Assembly (NCBI GenBank): GCA_028281495.1
Contig: JANQJU010000010.1
Coordinates: forward strand, 62,001-126,000
Reading direction: 5' to 3'
Length of the DNA: 64,000 nucleotides
Source: SAR324 cluster bacterium
Lineage (GTDB): Bacteria; SAR324; NAC60-12
A model generated the notes under the pieces. That model did not search any database. It was not told the DNA's origin and saw only the letters and a program-made list of their open reading frames with translations. Of this stretch, positions 33,065 to 40,880 are shown in pieces. Positions within the stretch are counted from its first letter, which is position 1. Every line of letters starts with the position of its first letter. A program made the position numbers and the translations under genes.

Positions 33065-34210
33065 TCACTTATGTTGTATTAGCGGTTCCAACATTTCTAG
33101 GAGGTAGACCACATTCGCGTATTTCGCGGTCTCTCCCATCAAACCGACGCGCCATACTTTTCCAGCAAGTTCGCCCAGGCCAGCTCCAATTTCTAAATTA
33201 TAGTCGAGCAATAGTGTCTGGCGAGCGGCGAGATCGTGAACATGGTCGGGAATTCGGATCACATTGAGCATAGGAAGTCGGTATTCTTCTTCCTCAATAA
33301 AGAATTCCAAGCCCAGGTCTTCACATCCCATCAGGAATTTATTGCTTTGACGGCGGTGAATGTGATGACGGCGTTCCAAAGTATCCTCTTGAACCAAGCG
33401 CAGGGCTTCTCTTAAAGCATAAAACATATTGATTGGGGCAGTATGGTGATAAGCCCGGCTCTTGTCTTCCCAGTAATTCAGGATCATGTTGAGATCCAGA
33501 TACCAGCTTTGAACCTTGGAAGAACGGTTGCGAACGATTTCAATGGCGCGATCACTGAACGTGATTGGAGCCAATCCCGGCGGGCAGCTCAGGCACTTCT
33601 GTGTGCCACTGTAACATACGTCAATTTCCCATTCGTCCACTTTCAATTCGATACCTGCTAAGGAAGTCACCGCATCCACAATAAATAGGGCATCGTGTTG
33701 GTGACACAGCGCGCCCAATTCTTCAATTGGTTGACGCACACCCGTCGAAGTTTCCGCATGCACAATTGCCAATGCTTTGATTGGCGTATTGGCTTGATTG
33801 AAAGCGTCTTCCAGCCGTTGAGGATCGACGATTTGTCCCCAAGGGGCCTCTACCCGAATCACGTTTCCTCCGCAGCGTTCCACAATATCGGCCATACGAT
33901 TTCCAAAAACGCCGTTGATTCCAATGATCACGGTGTCGCCGGGTTCCACTGTGTTCACAAACGTGGCTTCCATGCCGGAACTTCCGGTTCCTGGCATGGC
34001 CAAAGTGAACCGATTCGTGGTTTGGAATACCCATCTTAACAACGCTTGAACCTCATCCATGATCTGTAAAAATCTGGGATCCAGATGACCAATGATGGGC
34101 ATGGATAATGCCTTATACACTCTCGGGTGGACGTTACTCGGTCCCGGTCCCATTAAAACTCTTTGGGGGGGATCCAACTCTCGAATTTTATGCACATCAA
34201 TTTCCGACAT
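33065..34210 (-). CDS. Class V aminotransferase, alanine-glyoxylate/serine-pyruvate type
   Basis: A 381-residue PLP enzyme. Start region VLMGPGPSNVHPRVY is diagnostic of alanine-glyoxylate/serine-glyoxylate aminotransferases, followed by LAMPGTGSSGMEA, VDAVTSLAG and the PLP lysine in SGTQKCLSCPPG. C-terminal GAGLGELAGKVWRVGLMG also fits. It probably converts glyoxylate to glycine with alanine or serine as donor, or acts in purine catabolism as PucG does. AGGAG lies eight bases before the ATG. Its neighbours do not point to a pathway. Confidence 0.88.
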   Translation of the reverse strand: MSEIDVHKIRELDPPQRVLMGPGPSNVHPRVYKALSMPIIGHLDPRFLQIMDEVQALLRWVFQTTNRFTLAMPGTGSSGMEATFVNTVEPGDTVIIGINGVFGNRMADIVERCGGNVIRVEAPWGQIVDPQRLEDAFNQANTPIKALAIVHAETSTGVRQPIEELGALCHQHDALFIVDAVTSLAGIELKVDEWEIDVCYSGTQKCLSCPPGLAPITFSDRAIEIVRNRSSKVQSWYLDLNMILNYWEDKSRAYHHTAPINMFYALREALRLVQEDTLERRHHIHRRQSNKFLMGCEDLGLEFFIEEEEYRLPMLNVIRIPDHVHDLAARQTLLLDYNLEIGAGLGELAGKVWRVGLMGETAKYANVVYLLEMLEPLIQHK

Positions 34211-34323
34211 ATGCCAACTCCTGATTAAGGTTTGCGATTGGGGCTGCTAACCCATACCGTTACTGAATCCTCGGCTGAGTCGCAATCGAATAACCACCTC
34301 TTCTTCTCGAAACAGGCTAGACA

Positions 34324-35610
34324 ATGACTTTCTTTCGGTTTCCATTATCCTTTTTGCTGGGCTTGGGGCTGGTGTGGTTCCTCCATGGGGCTGCCGGTGC
34401 TGCCGATCTTGAGGATTTCTCCGCAGGCTTTGGGGAGCACCGGATCACAATCAATCCCGCCTCAGTGGCGCTGTTGGAACAAATTCATTTTCAGTATCGT
34501 TTCGGGCAGTACGCAGGTGGCAACGAATTATCGGCATTTACCGATCAAGCGAAAGTCAATGGTCAATCAGCATTGGTGCTCACAGAAGAAAATGCAACGA
34601 TTTCTGGTGTGCGCTACGACGACGGCGAAACTGATCAATTTCGTGGCGTGATCGCTTGGCCTTTAGCCTCCTTTGCCGTGGGGGTTGTGGCAGAAGGATC
34701 CACTGAAAACTATGAAAACGGTACATTGCTGGATAATAATCGCGAGGAGTTAGCTAGTGAAACGTCCGCCCCTGATTCGGAAATCATTGAGGCTAATACG
34801 GTGAGTGTATTATTGGGTCTTCCGTTGGATCAATTGTTTGTCGGTCTGCGAGTTGGGCGCACTACGATCGAGCACAAAGTGTCTCGCTTTGAGTCATTTC
34901 AGTTGGGGGAAGCATCCTCAGATTCAAGTGATCTTTTCACAACTGATATCAACGGGTCTGCTGAGTATACGGTTATGGAATTCGGGGCGTTTCTACCTGA
35001 ACTGTTTTCGTTTCTGGATCTTGGTGTCGTGTACCGTCCGGCCGCTCAAGCCACCATGACCTTGAGCGGCTTTGAAAGCAATCTATCATCCAACAAAGAA
35101 TTTGCTGATTTTGAATTCGAAGACCCTGCATTTTTTCAAATAGGAGGGGGCGTTCGTTTTGATTTCGGGGATTCCGGGGTGTTTCAATTCGCTTACGATG
35201 CAGGTTCCCAGACAGCAGTTGACACGGGGGCTACTGGGAGTTCTGTGGAAGCGGGCACTCTTTCGGGGTTCTTGCTTCGATATGGTTTGCCGGGCCTGTT
35301 TGATGTGAGTTTTGGTGTTCAAAATCAGACGATTGATCCGCTTACTTGGAACACCAACACCGTGAGCGTTCGTTTTCCAGTTTGGGAAGAATTTCACATC
35401 AAGGTAGGAGTGCGTCAAGTGAAGCTCTCTAACGACAAGGGAGATAATCTGGCAGAAGCATCCTTTCTGCTCATCTCATTCGACGCCCAGTTTGGAGAGC
35501 CAGAACCCAGGATCGTCACCAAACAGCAGGTAGACCGTGAAGTGACCGAGTTGATTGAAGAAGAGCAAGCGGAACCACCCCCGGATGAATCAGAAGAAGA
35601 AACGCCTTAG
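34324..35610 (+). CDS. Putative outer-membrane beta-barrel protein
   Basis: I do not recognise the family. The 428 residues start with a signal peptide (SFLLGLGLVWFLHGAAGA) and then alternate polar and hydrophobic residues in a way typical of a transmembrane beta barrel, for example IHFQYRFGQYAGG, VSVLLGLPLDQLFVGLRVG and VFQFAYDAGS. The last 35 residues are an acidic, proline-containing tail (EEEQAEPPPDESEEE), odd for an outer-membrane barrel, which usually ends in an aromatic residue. It could be periplasmic. It stands alone between divergent and tandem neighbours. Confidence 0.55.
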   Translation: MTFFRFPLSFLLGLGLVWFLHGAAGAADLEDFSAGFGEHRITINPASVALLEQIHFQYRFGQYAGGNELSAFTDQAKVNGQSALVLTEENATISGVRYDDGETDQFRGVIAWPLASFAVGVVAEGSTENYENGTLLDNNREELASETSAPDSEIIEANTVSVLLGLPLDQLFVGLRVGRTTIEHKVSRFESFQLGEASSDSSDLFTTDINGSAEYTVMEFGAFLPELFSFLDLGVVYRPAAQATMTLSGFESNLSSNKEFADFEFEDPAFFQIGGGVRFDFGDSGVFQFAYDAGSQTAVDTGATGSSVEAGTLSGFLLRYGLPGLFDVSFGVQNQTIDPLTWNTNTVSVRFPVWEEFHIKVGVRQVKLSNDKGDNLAEASFLLISFDAQFGEPEPRIVTKQQVDREVTELIEEEQAEPPPDESEEETP

Positions 35611-35680
35611 GTTGCAGAGGCACTGCACCTTATCTTAAAATTTTCTATTTGAGTCTTAGGTTGGATAGCGTCATAGTAGA

Positions 35681-35710
35681 CACAACGCCTTCCGCGTTAC
35701 CGACGTTGTG
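35681..35710 (+). terminator. Hairpin between the barrel-like gene and the hydrolase gene
   Basis: CACAACG (35681-35687) and CGTTGTG (35704-35710) form a 7 bp stem with a 16-base loop, 71 bases after the upstream stop. No T tract follows, so the call is weak; it could equally be leader structure for the hydrolase gene at 35754. Confidence 0.3.
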
Positions 35711-35753
35711 TAAAACTAGGAACGATCCACCGACAGCTGAAAGGAGGCGCACC

Positions 35754-36509
35754 ATGACGCAATTTTCTATTCTCAATCATCCTCTCATTGGTCAACGTTA
35801 CTTTTTTCCTCGACAACAAGAACTCCCTCGTACCACGTATGTGGACTGCGGTGATGCTCAATTGGCGTGCTATTATTATGCGCCACACCCTAACGGAAAA
35901 ACGATAGTGCATTTTCATGGCAACGGTGAGATTGTTGCCGATTACCTTGATGATTTTGTTGAAGCCGTCACCTCCTTAGGGGTCAACTGTTTTTTGGCAG
36001 AATATCGTGGTTTTGGCGCATCGACGGGCGAACCAGCTTTGCAAACCATGCTAGGGGATGTGGAGAAGGTCATCGAGACGTTGAAAATTCCCCCAAGTGA
36101 TATCATTTTTTTTGGACGTTCTGTGGGATCGCTCTACGCGCTCCACGGGGTGCATCACTTTAAAAATGTAGCTGGTTTAATCTTGGAAAGTGGGATCGCC
36201 GATTGTTTGGAACGTTTGATCCTGCGCATTCACCCGAGGGAAATCGGCTGTACAATCAATCAACTGCGCCAGGCCGTTGATGTTTATTTCAATCATCGTC
36301 AAATCTTGCAGAATTATCAGGGACCGGCTTTGATCATGCACACCAAACATGATCGGCTTGTGGATTTATCCCACGCTCAGCGTTTATATGAATGGGCAGC
36401 AGGACCTAAGTTTTTAAAAGTCTTTGAAGTGGGAAATCACAACACGGTTCTTGCTCACAACTTTCCTGATTATATGGATACTCTTCGTACTTTTTTTGAG
36501 ACACTTTAA
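35754..36509 (+). CDS. Alpha/beta hydrolase
   Basis: A 251-residue serine hydrolase. FHGNGEIVADYLDDF is the oxyanion region, AEYRGFGASTGEP follows, and the nucleophile elbow is GRSVGS. The acid and histidine appear in THKHDRLVDL-like and EVGNHNTVLA regions. It has no signal peptide. The pattern fits the BEM46/ABHD13-type branch, whose substrate is generally unknown. AAGGAGG before the ATG at 35754 fixes the start; an earlier in-frame TTG at 35649 would add 35 unrelated residues. Confidence 0.8.
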   Translation: MTQFSILNHPLIGQRYFFPRQQELPRTTYVDCGDAQLACYYYAPHPNGKTIVHFHGNGEIVADYLDDFVEAVTSLGVNCFLAEYRGFGASTGEPALQTMLGDVEKVIETLKIPPSDIIFFGRSVGSLYALHGVHHFKNVAGLILESGIADCLERLILRIHPREIGCTINQLRQAVDVYFNHRQILQNYQGPALIMHTKHDRLVDLSHAQRLYEWAAGPKFLKVFEVGNHNTVLAHNFPDYMDTLRTFFETL

Positions 36510-36579
36510 CACATTCCTCTCTTGCCTCGTCAATCTTCACCAACAGTCAACGATTCAAGTAAGAAAGGGTCAACGGACC

Positions 36580-37248
36580 ATGAATGAACCGGTTTTAATT
36601 GACGTCAGCCACACGTTGGAAAATGAATTGATCACCTATAAAGGATTACCGGCCCCAATCATCTGCGATTTTTTGAGTCGAGAGGCATCTCGCAGCCATT
36701 ATGACGGCGGGGCGGAATTTCATATTGGTAAAATTGAGATGGTGGGCAATACGGGTACCTACCTGGATGCGCCTTTCCATCGCTATGCCGATGGAAAGGA
36801 CTTATCTGAATTGCCCTTATCTTCCTTAGCCGGACTGGACGCGGTGGTTGTTCGAGTGGATACTTCCCAGCAAAAAGGCATTGGGCCTGAATTTTTTCAG
36901 GGATTGACGCTACAGAACAAAGCCGTTTTGGTGCATACAGGTTGGTCCAAACACTGGGGCACCGATCAATATTTTGAAGGGAATCCCTTCCTCACCGAAG
37001 CGGCGGCTGTGTATTTACGCGATGCCGAAGTGAAATTGGTGGGAATCGATTCTTTGAATATTGATGATGCCTCGACCCGTCTTCGTCCGGTACATTCCCT
37101 GTTGTTGCGCTCCGAGATTCTCATTGTCGAACACCTCTGCAATCTCCATCTTCTTCCCACGATAGGCTTCCGCTTCTTTGCGGTTCCGGTAAAGGTGAAG
37201 CAATTCGGCACCTTTCCGGTTCGCGCCTTTGGGATGTTGGATAAATGA
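36580..37248 (+). CDS. Cyclase-family hydrolase (kynurenine-formamidase-like)
   Basis: A 222-residue protein of the cyclase/KynB family of metal-dependent hydrolases. The signature GNTGTYLDAPFHRYADG matches HxGTHxDAPxH, but the first two histidines of the canonical motif are Asn-Thr and Tyr here, so the metal site is altered. VLVHTGWSKHW and GIDSLNIDD are further family landmarks. Canonical members hydrolyse N-formylkynurenine or cyclic amides. The ATG at 36580 has an AAAGGG site; no tryptophan pathway genes are near. Confidence 0.78.
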   Translation: MNEPVLIDVSHTLENELITYKGLPAPIICDFLSREASRSHYDGGAEFHIGKIEMVGNTGTYLDAPFHRYADGKDLSELPLSSLAGLDAVVVRVDTSQQKGIGPEFFQGLTLQNKAVLVHTGWSKHWGTDQYFEGNPFLTEAAAVYLRDAEVKLVGIDSLNIDDASTRLRPVHSLLLRSEILIVEHLCNLHLLPTIGFRFFAVPVKVKQFGTFPVRAFGMLDK

Positions 37249-37376
37249 ACCCGCCCCCTGTATTTCATGGAAAATCTTCAGAACATTTCCTCGCTTCCCT
37301 CGAAATTGGAGCATAGGTAAAGCCAGGTTTCCTATGCTTCTTCTCAAACAAGCGAATATTGCAAAACAAGGCTCCT

Positions 37377-38312
37377 ATGCATTCTAACAACGCTGTGATC
37401 GAAGTCCGCAATGTGACCAAAACCTTCAAAGATTTGTATGCGGTGAATGGTTTGGATCTCACGATTTATCAAGGCGAGTATGTGGCTTTGCTGGGACCAA
37501 ATGGTGCAGGTAAAACAACCTTGGTGGAAATGATCGAGGGCATTCAAACTCCGGATTCCGGTCAAATTGAAATTCTTGGAAAAAACTGGAAACAACATGA
37601 AATGGAGTTGCGTCAAAGGCTTGGAATTTCTCTGCAAGAAACGCGTTTTAATGATCGTCTGACAACCGAAGAAACCCTTGCGATGTTTGCGAGTTTTTAC
37701 CATTTGGGACGAAATCGGGTTCAAGAAGTCTTGGAGCAAATGGGGCTGGTGGAGAAACGAGAGACTTACGTGATGAACCTCTCAGGTGGGCAACGGCAAC
37801 GATTGGCCTTAGGAATTTCCATTCTCAACAAACCACAAATTCTCTTGTTGGATGAACCGACGACAGGGCTGGATCCTAAAGCACGCCGCGATATCTGGAA
37901 AGTGTTACAGACGCTCAAAACCGAAGGTACGACGATGATCTTAACCACCCACTACATGGAAGAAGCCGAAACTCTATGTGAACGGATTCTGATTATGAAT
38001 AAAGGAAAAATTTTAGCCGAAGGTACCTTGGAAGCTTTGCTCAATTCCCACGGGGGCGGCGAGATCATTGAATTCTCTTTAGAGGACACGCAAGACCCTA
38101 AAGTGTTATCCAAGGTCGATGGGGCTTTGGCATTTCAGTGGGATGAGGTTTTAGGCAAAGGTCAACTGCGTGTACCAAGTATCTTGGAAGCTCTTCCGCA
38201 GTTTTTTCAGAGTTTGGAAACCCATAAATTTAGATTGAAGGAGTTTCAATGCCGAAAGATGACATTGGACGATTTATTCATTTCTATGACGGGAAGGCAC
38301 CTTGATGAATAG
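37377..38312 (+). CDS. ABC transporter ATP-binding protein (drug/export type)
   Basis: A 311-residue ATPase with all motifs: Walker A GPNGAGKTT, Q-loop (GISLQETRF), signature LSGGQRQRL, Walker B ILLLDEPTTG and H-loop TTHYMEEAE. The C-terminal extension and following ABC-2 permease mark it as an exporter of the DrrA/CcmA type. It starts at 37377 (MHSNNAV), since an earlier TTG six codons upstream lacks a site. Overlap with the permease gene at 38305 implies coupled expression. The substrate is unknown. Confidence 0.9.
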   Translation: MHSNNAVIEVRNVTKTFKDLYAVNGLDLTIYQGEYVALLGPNGAGKTTLVEMIEGIQTPDSGQIEILGKNWKQHEMELRQRLGISLQETRFNDRLTTEETLAMFASFYHLGRNRVQEVLEQMGLVEKRETYVMNLSGGQRQRLALGISILNKPQILLLDEPTTGLDPKARRDIWKVLQTLKTEGTTMILTTHYMEEAETLCERILIMNKGKILAEGTLEALLNSHGGGEIIEFSLEDTQDPKVLSKVDGALAFQWDEVLGKGQLRVPSILEALPQFFQSLETHKFRLKEFQCRKMTLDDLFISMTGRHLDE

Positions 38313-39339
38313 TTCGCTGTATCACCTCACCACGGCTCAATTGAAGTTATTTGTTCGAGATCCAGGAGTCGTTTTTTGGGCCTTTGTTTTTCCAATTTTG
38401 ATGGCATGGGCGTTAGGAATTGCTTTTTCTAACCAGGGGGAAGTGGTCCGAACGGTTGCTGTTTTAGACGATGGTTCTTCCGCGTTTGTTCGTTTGAAAG
38501 AGCGTGTCAAAACTCTTGATACGACCCAGTTCAAATTCTTGTATACCACCCACGAAGAAGCCACACTCACGATTCAACGGGGAAAGGCTTTTGTCATGGT
38601 TGAAGCCGTAGAGGCCGACTATCGATTTCATTTTGATACGAACAATAGCGATGCTCAGTTGACTTACCTGCTGCTCAAACAAGCTCTGGAAGGAAACGTC
38701 GATACCACCAATAACCAAGTGGTCGAGCTTACGGCAAAAGGAAGTCGTTACATCGATTTTTTGATACCAGGGTTGCTGGCAGTTTCCATCATGAATGCCA
38801 GCATCTGGGGGATTGGTTTGGTTTTGATCGAACAGCGGATCAAAAAGCTGATGCGGTTGATGGTAGCCACTTCCATGCGACGCTCTTTGTTCCTTTGCTC
38901 GCATTTCCTGAATCGTCTCTTTATAGGGGCGTTGGAATGGTTGGTGCTCTATTGCTTTGCCTACTGGTACTTTGAAGTCCCATTCACAGGCAGTTTGGGA
39001 GCACTCGCGTTGGTCTTTATTTGTGGCAATGCCGCTTTTGCAGGATTTGCCATATTGGTTTCGTCCCGCGCCCAAAATGCACAAACGGGAAACGGTCTTG
39101 TGAATGCGTCCACCTTGCCCATGTATGTCGTTTCCGGTGTTTTTTTTAGCTACCACACCTTTCCAGATTGGGCGATTGCGATCATACAGTACCTTCCACT
39201 CACACTACTTGCAGACTCCATTCGCAGTATTTTTTTAGAAGGGGCTGGTTTCGCTGAAGTATGGAGTGCTTCAGCGATCCTATTGACAATCGGAGCGGCA
39301 ATGTTTTTATTGGGTTTAAAAATTTATAAGTGGCATTAA
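38305..39339 (+). CDS. ABC-2 type transporter permease
   Basis: A 344-residue inner-membrane permease paired with the ATPase before it. TM1 is near residues 22-40, a soluble extracytoplasmic domain of about 100 residues follows, and five further helices start near residue 155. The AtP-binding coupling region lies before TM2, and RRSLFLCSHFLNRLF has the usual basic character. The ATG at 38305 is preferred to a TTG one codon upstream. The pair overlaps by eight bases. It probably exports a lipid, polysaccharide or drug, but nothing decides which. Confidence 0.88.
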   Translation: MNSSLYHLTTAQLKLFVRDPGVVFWAFVFPILMAWALGIAFSNQGEVVRTVAVLDDGSSAFVRLKERVKTLDTTQFKFLYTTHEEATLTIQRGKAFVMVEAVEADYRFHFDTNNSDAQLTYLLLKQALEGNVDTTNNQVVELTAKGSRYIDFLIPGLLAVSIMNASIWGIGLVLIEQRIKKLMRLMVATSMRRSLFLCSHFLNRLFIGALEWLVLYCFAYWYFEVPFTGSLGALALVFICGNAAFAGFAILVSSRAQNAQTGNGLVNASTLPMYVVSGVFFSYHTFPDWAIAIIQYLPLTLLADSIRSIFLEGAGFAEVWSASAILLTIGAAMFLLGLKIYKWH

Positions 39340-39401
39340 CCACAATTTCGAATCTGTAGCCTATTTTATAAATTGGTTGTCAATCCAAGCGAGAGGAAAA
39401 T

Positions 39402-40844
39402 ATGAAATCAAGAAATGGTTCAATGGTATTCTTCATGGTGTTTCTATTGATGGCGGGTATCAATTTGTGGACCTCTTCGGGTTTTGCACAAAGTCGTTCC
39501 CAACAAGCCTCCGGCGTGCTCGTATCGCATTTCCCGTTTGATGGCAATTTGAAGGATGTTGTCTCTGGTAAGAGAGGCACGGCGAGTTCAAAGGCTGTCT
39601 ATGTGCAAGGAATTACGGGGCGAGCGGTAAGTTTGTATCAATCGATTGTAACCCTGCCCAACGTTGATGCCTGGAAATTAGGAGAGAAGGACTTTTCGAT
39701 TTCTTTATGGGTCAAGCGGCTAGAAAATGGGTTTGTCTCTCCCCATATCAGTATCTTGAAGGGGACTGGGTTCTTTGGGGATTTTCAACTCAAACTGAAT
39801 GATAAACAAAATCTTTTATGGAGAGTCCATTCGCTTAAAGGCCCCATGATCGATTTTACGATACATTCGCCTTTGACCGATGAGCAATGGCACAACATTG
39901 TGCTCATTCAAGAGCAGGGTATCAGAAAGTGGTATCTCGATGGTGCTCTACAACCTGAAACGAGCAAGGCTAGTATTCCCAAGCTGAAAGGGACGAACCG
40001 ATTAGGAGCACAAGCTGATGGTCCTGGGTCGACCTCTCAACGAGTGTTTGTTGACGATTTGCGTTTATATCATGCTGCCCTGTCCCAGGATCAAGTCACG
40101 GAGATATTTAAAAATACAAAGCAGATTACGGAAAAAGCTACGGTGGCAGAAACGCCGGATTCCGGGAAAAGTGATACGGAAAAAGCTACGGTGGCAGAAA
40201 CGCCGGATTCCGAGAAAAGTGATGTGGCCTTGTATGCGTCAGCTTATTATCCTTTTGATGGGAGTTTGGAAGAATCGATTGCTGGAAATAAAGCAACCGG
40301 GGTTTCGGCGATCACTGATTCTCCTTATGTAGAGGGCGTATCAGGGAAAGCATTGAGTTTGGAACTGACAATAATCAAGCTCCCTGAAATTGATGTATGG
40401 CAATTAGACGACCGAGATTTCTCAATTTCATTATGGGTAAAGCGAGAGGAAACCGGCTCTAACGATGTAACTAGTATTCTAAAGTTAGGGGGGGACGACG
40501 GGGGGTTTGTTCTGCATACCACAGAAAACCTGAGTCTTATGTGGACGATTCAGACGTCCCCGGGCGAAAAGGAGAATTTAGAAATCGATTCTTTATTGGC
40601 TGATGAAGCTTGGCACCACCTTGTCCTGATCCAAGAAAAAGGAGTGAGACGATGGTATCTAAATAATAAGCTTCGACCTGAAACCAGCGATACTAAGATC
40701 CCATTGCTAAAAGGAGTGAATCGCATGGGAATCCATAATGAGAGGAATTGGTATTCGATACAGAAAATTTATGTGGATGAACTGCGTGTGTTTCATATGC
40801 CTCTCTCGGCTGACCAAGTAACCGAGCTATACGAAAATCCGTGA
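39402..40844 (+). CDS. Exported protein with two tandem LamG-like domains
   Basis: A 480-residue secreted protein: signal peptide to about residue 31, then two similar LamG/concanavalin-like domains at about 40-240 and 285-478. Each has a FPFDG or YPFDGSLEESIAG start, FSISLWVKR, a WHNIVLIQE or WHHLVLIQE strand, KWYLDG or RWYLNN, and a final VDDLRLYHAAL or VDELRVFHMPL. A 16-residue linker unit is repeated twice between them. It probably binds a sugar polymer outside the cell. GAGAGGAAAAT before the ATG sets the start. It resembles the LamG part of 29745-30803. Confidence 0.78.
   Translation: MKSRNGSMVFFMVFLLMAGINLWTSSGFAQSRSQQASGVLVSHFPFDGNLKDVVSGKRGTASSKAVYVQGITGRAVSLYQSIVTLPNVDAWKLGEKDFSISLWVKRLENGFVSPHISILKGTGFFGDFQLKLNDKQNLLWRVHSLKGPMIDFTIHSPLTDEQWHNIVLIQEQGIRKWYLDGALQPETSKASIPKLKGTNRLGAQADGPGSTSQRVFVDDLRLYHAALSQDQVTEIFKNTKQITEKATVAETPDSGKSDTEKATVAETPDSEKSDVALYASAYYPFDGSLEESIAGNKATGVSAITDSPYVEGVSGKALSLELTIIKLPEIDVWQLDDRDFSISLWVKREETGSNDVTSILKLGGDDGGFVLHTTENLSLMWTIQTSPGEKENLEIDSLLADEAWHHLVLIQEKGVRRWYLNNKLRPETSDTKIPLLKGVNRMGIHNERNWYSIQKIYVDELRVFHMPLSADQVTELYENP
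40128..40223 (+). repeat. 48-base tandem repeat in the LamG protein linker
   Basis: Two 48-base units (40128-40175 and 40176-40223) differ at one base and encode 16 residues each (TEKATVAETPDSGKSD, with E for the last G in copy two). The copies keep frame and lie between the two LamG domains. Confidence 0.85.
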
Positions 40845-40880
40845 GTTTCGGAGCGGATAAAGCGAGTGTACCAATGAATG

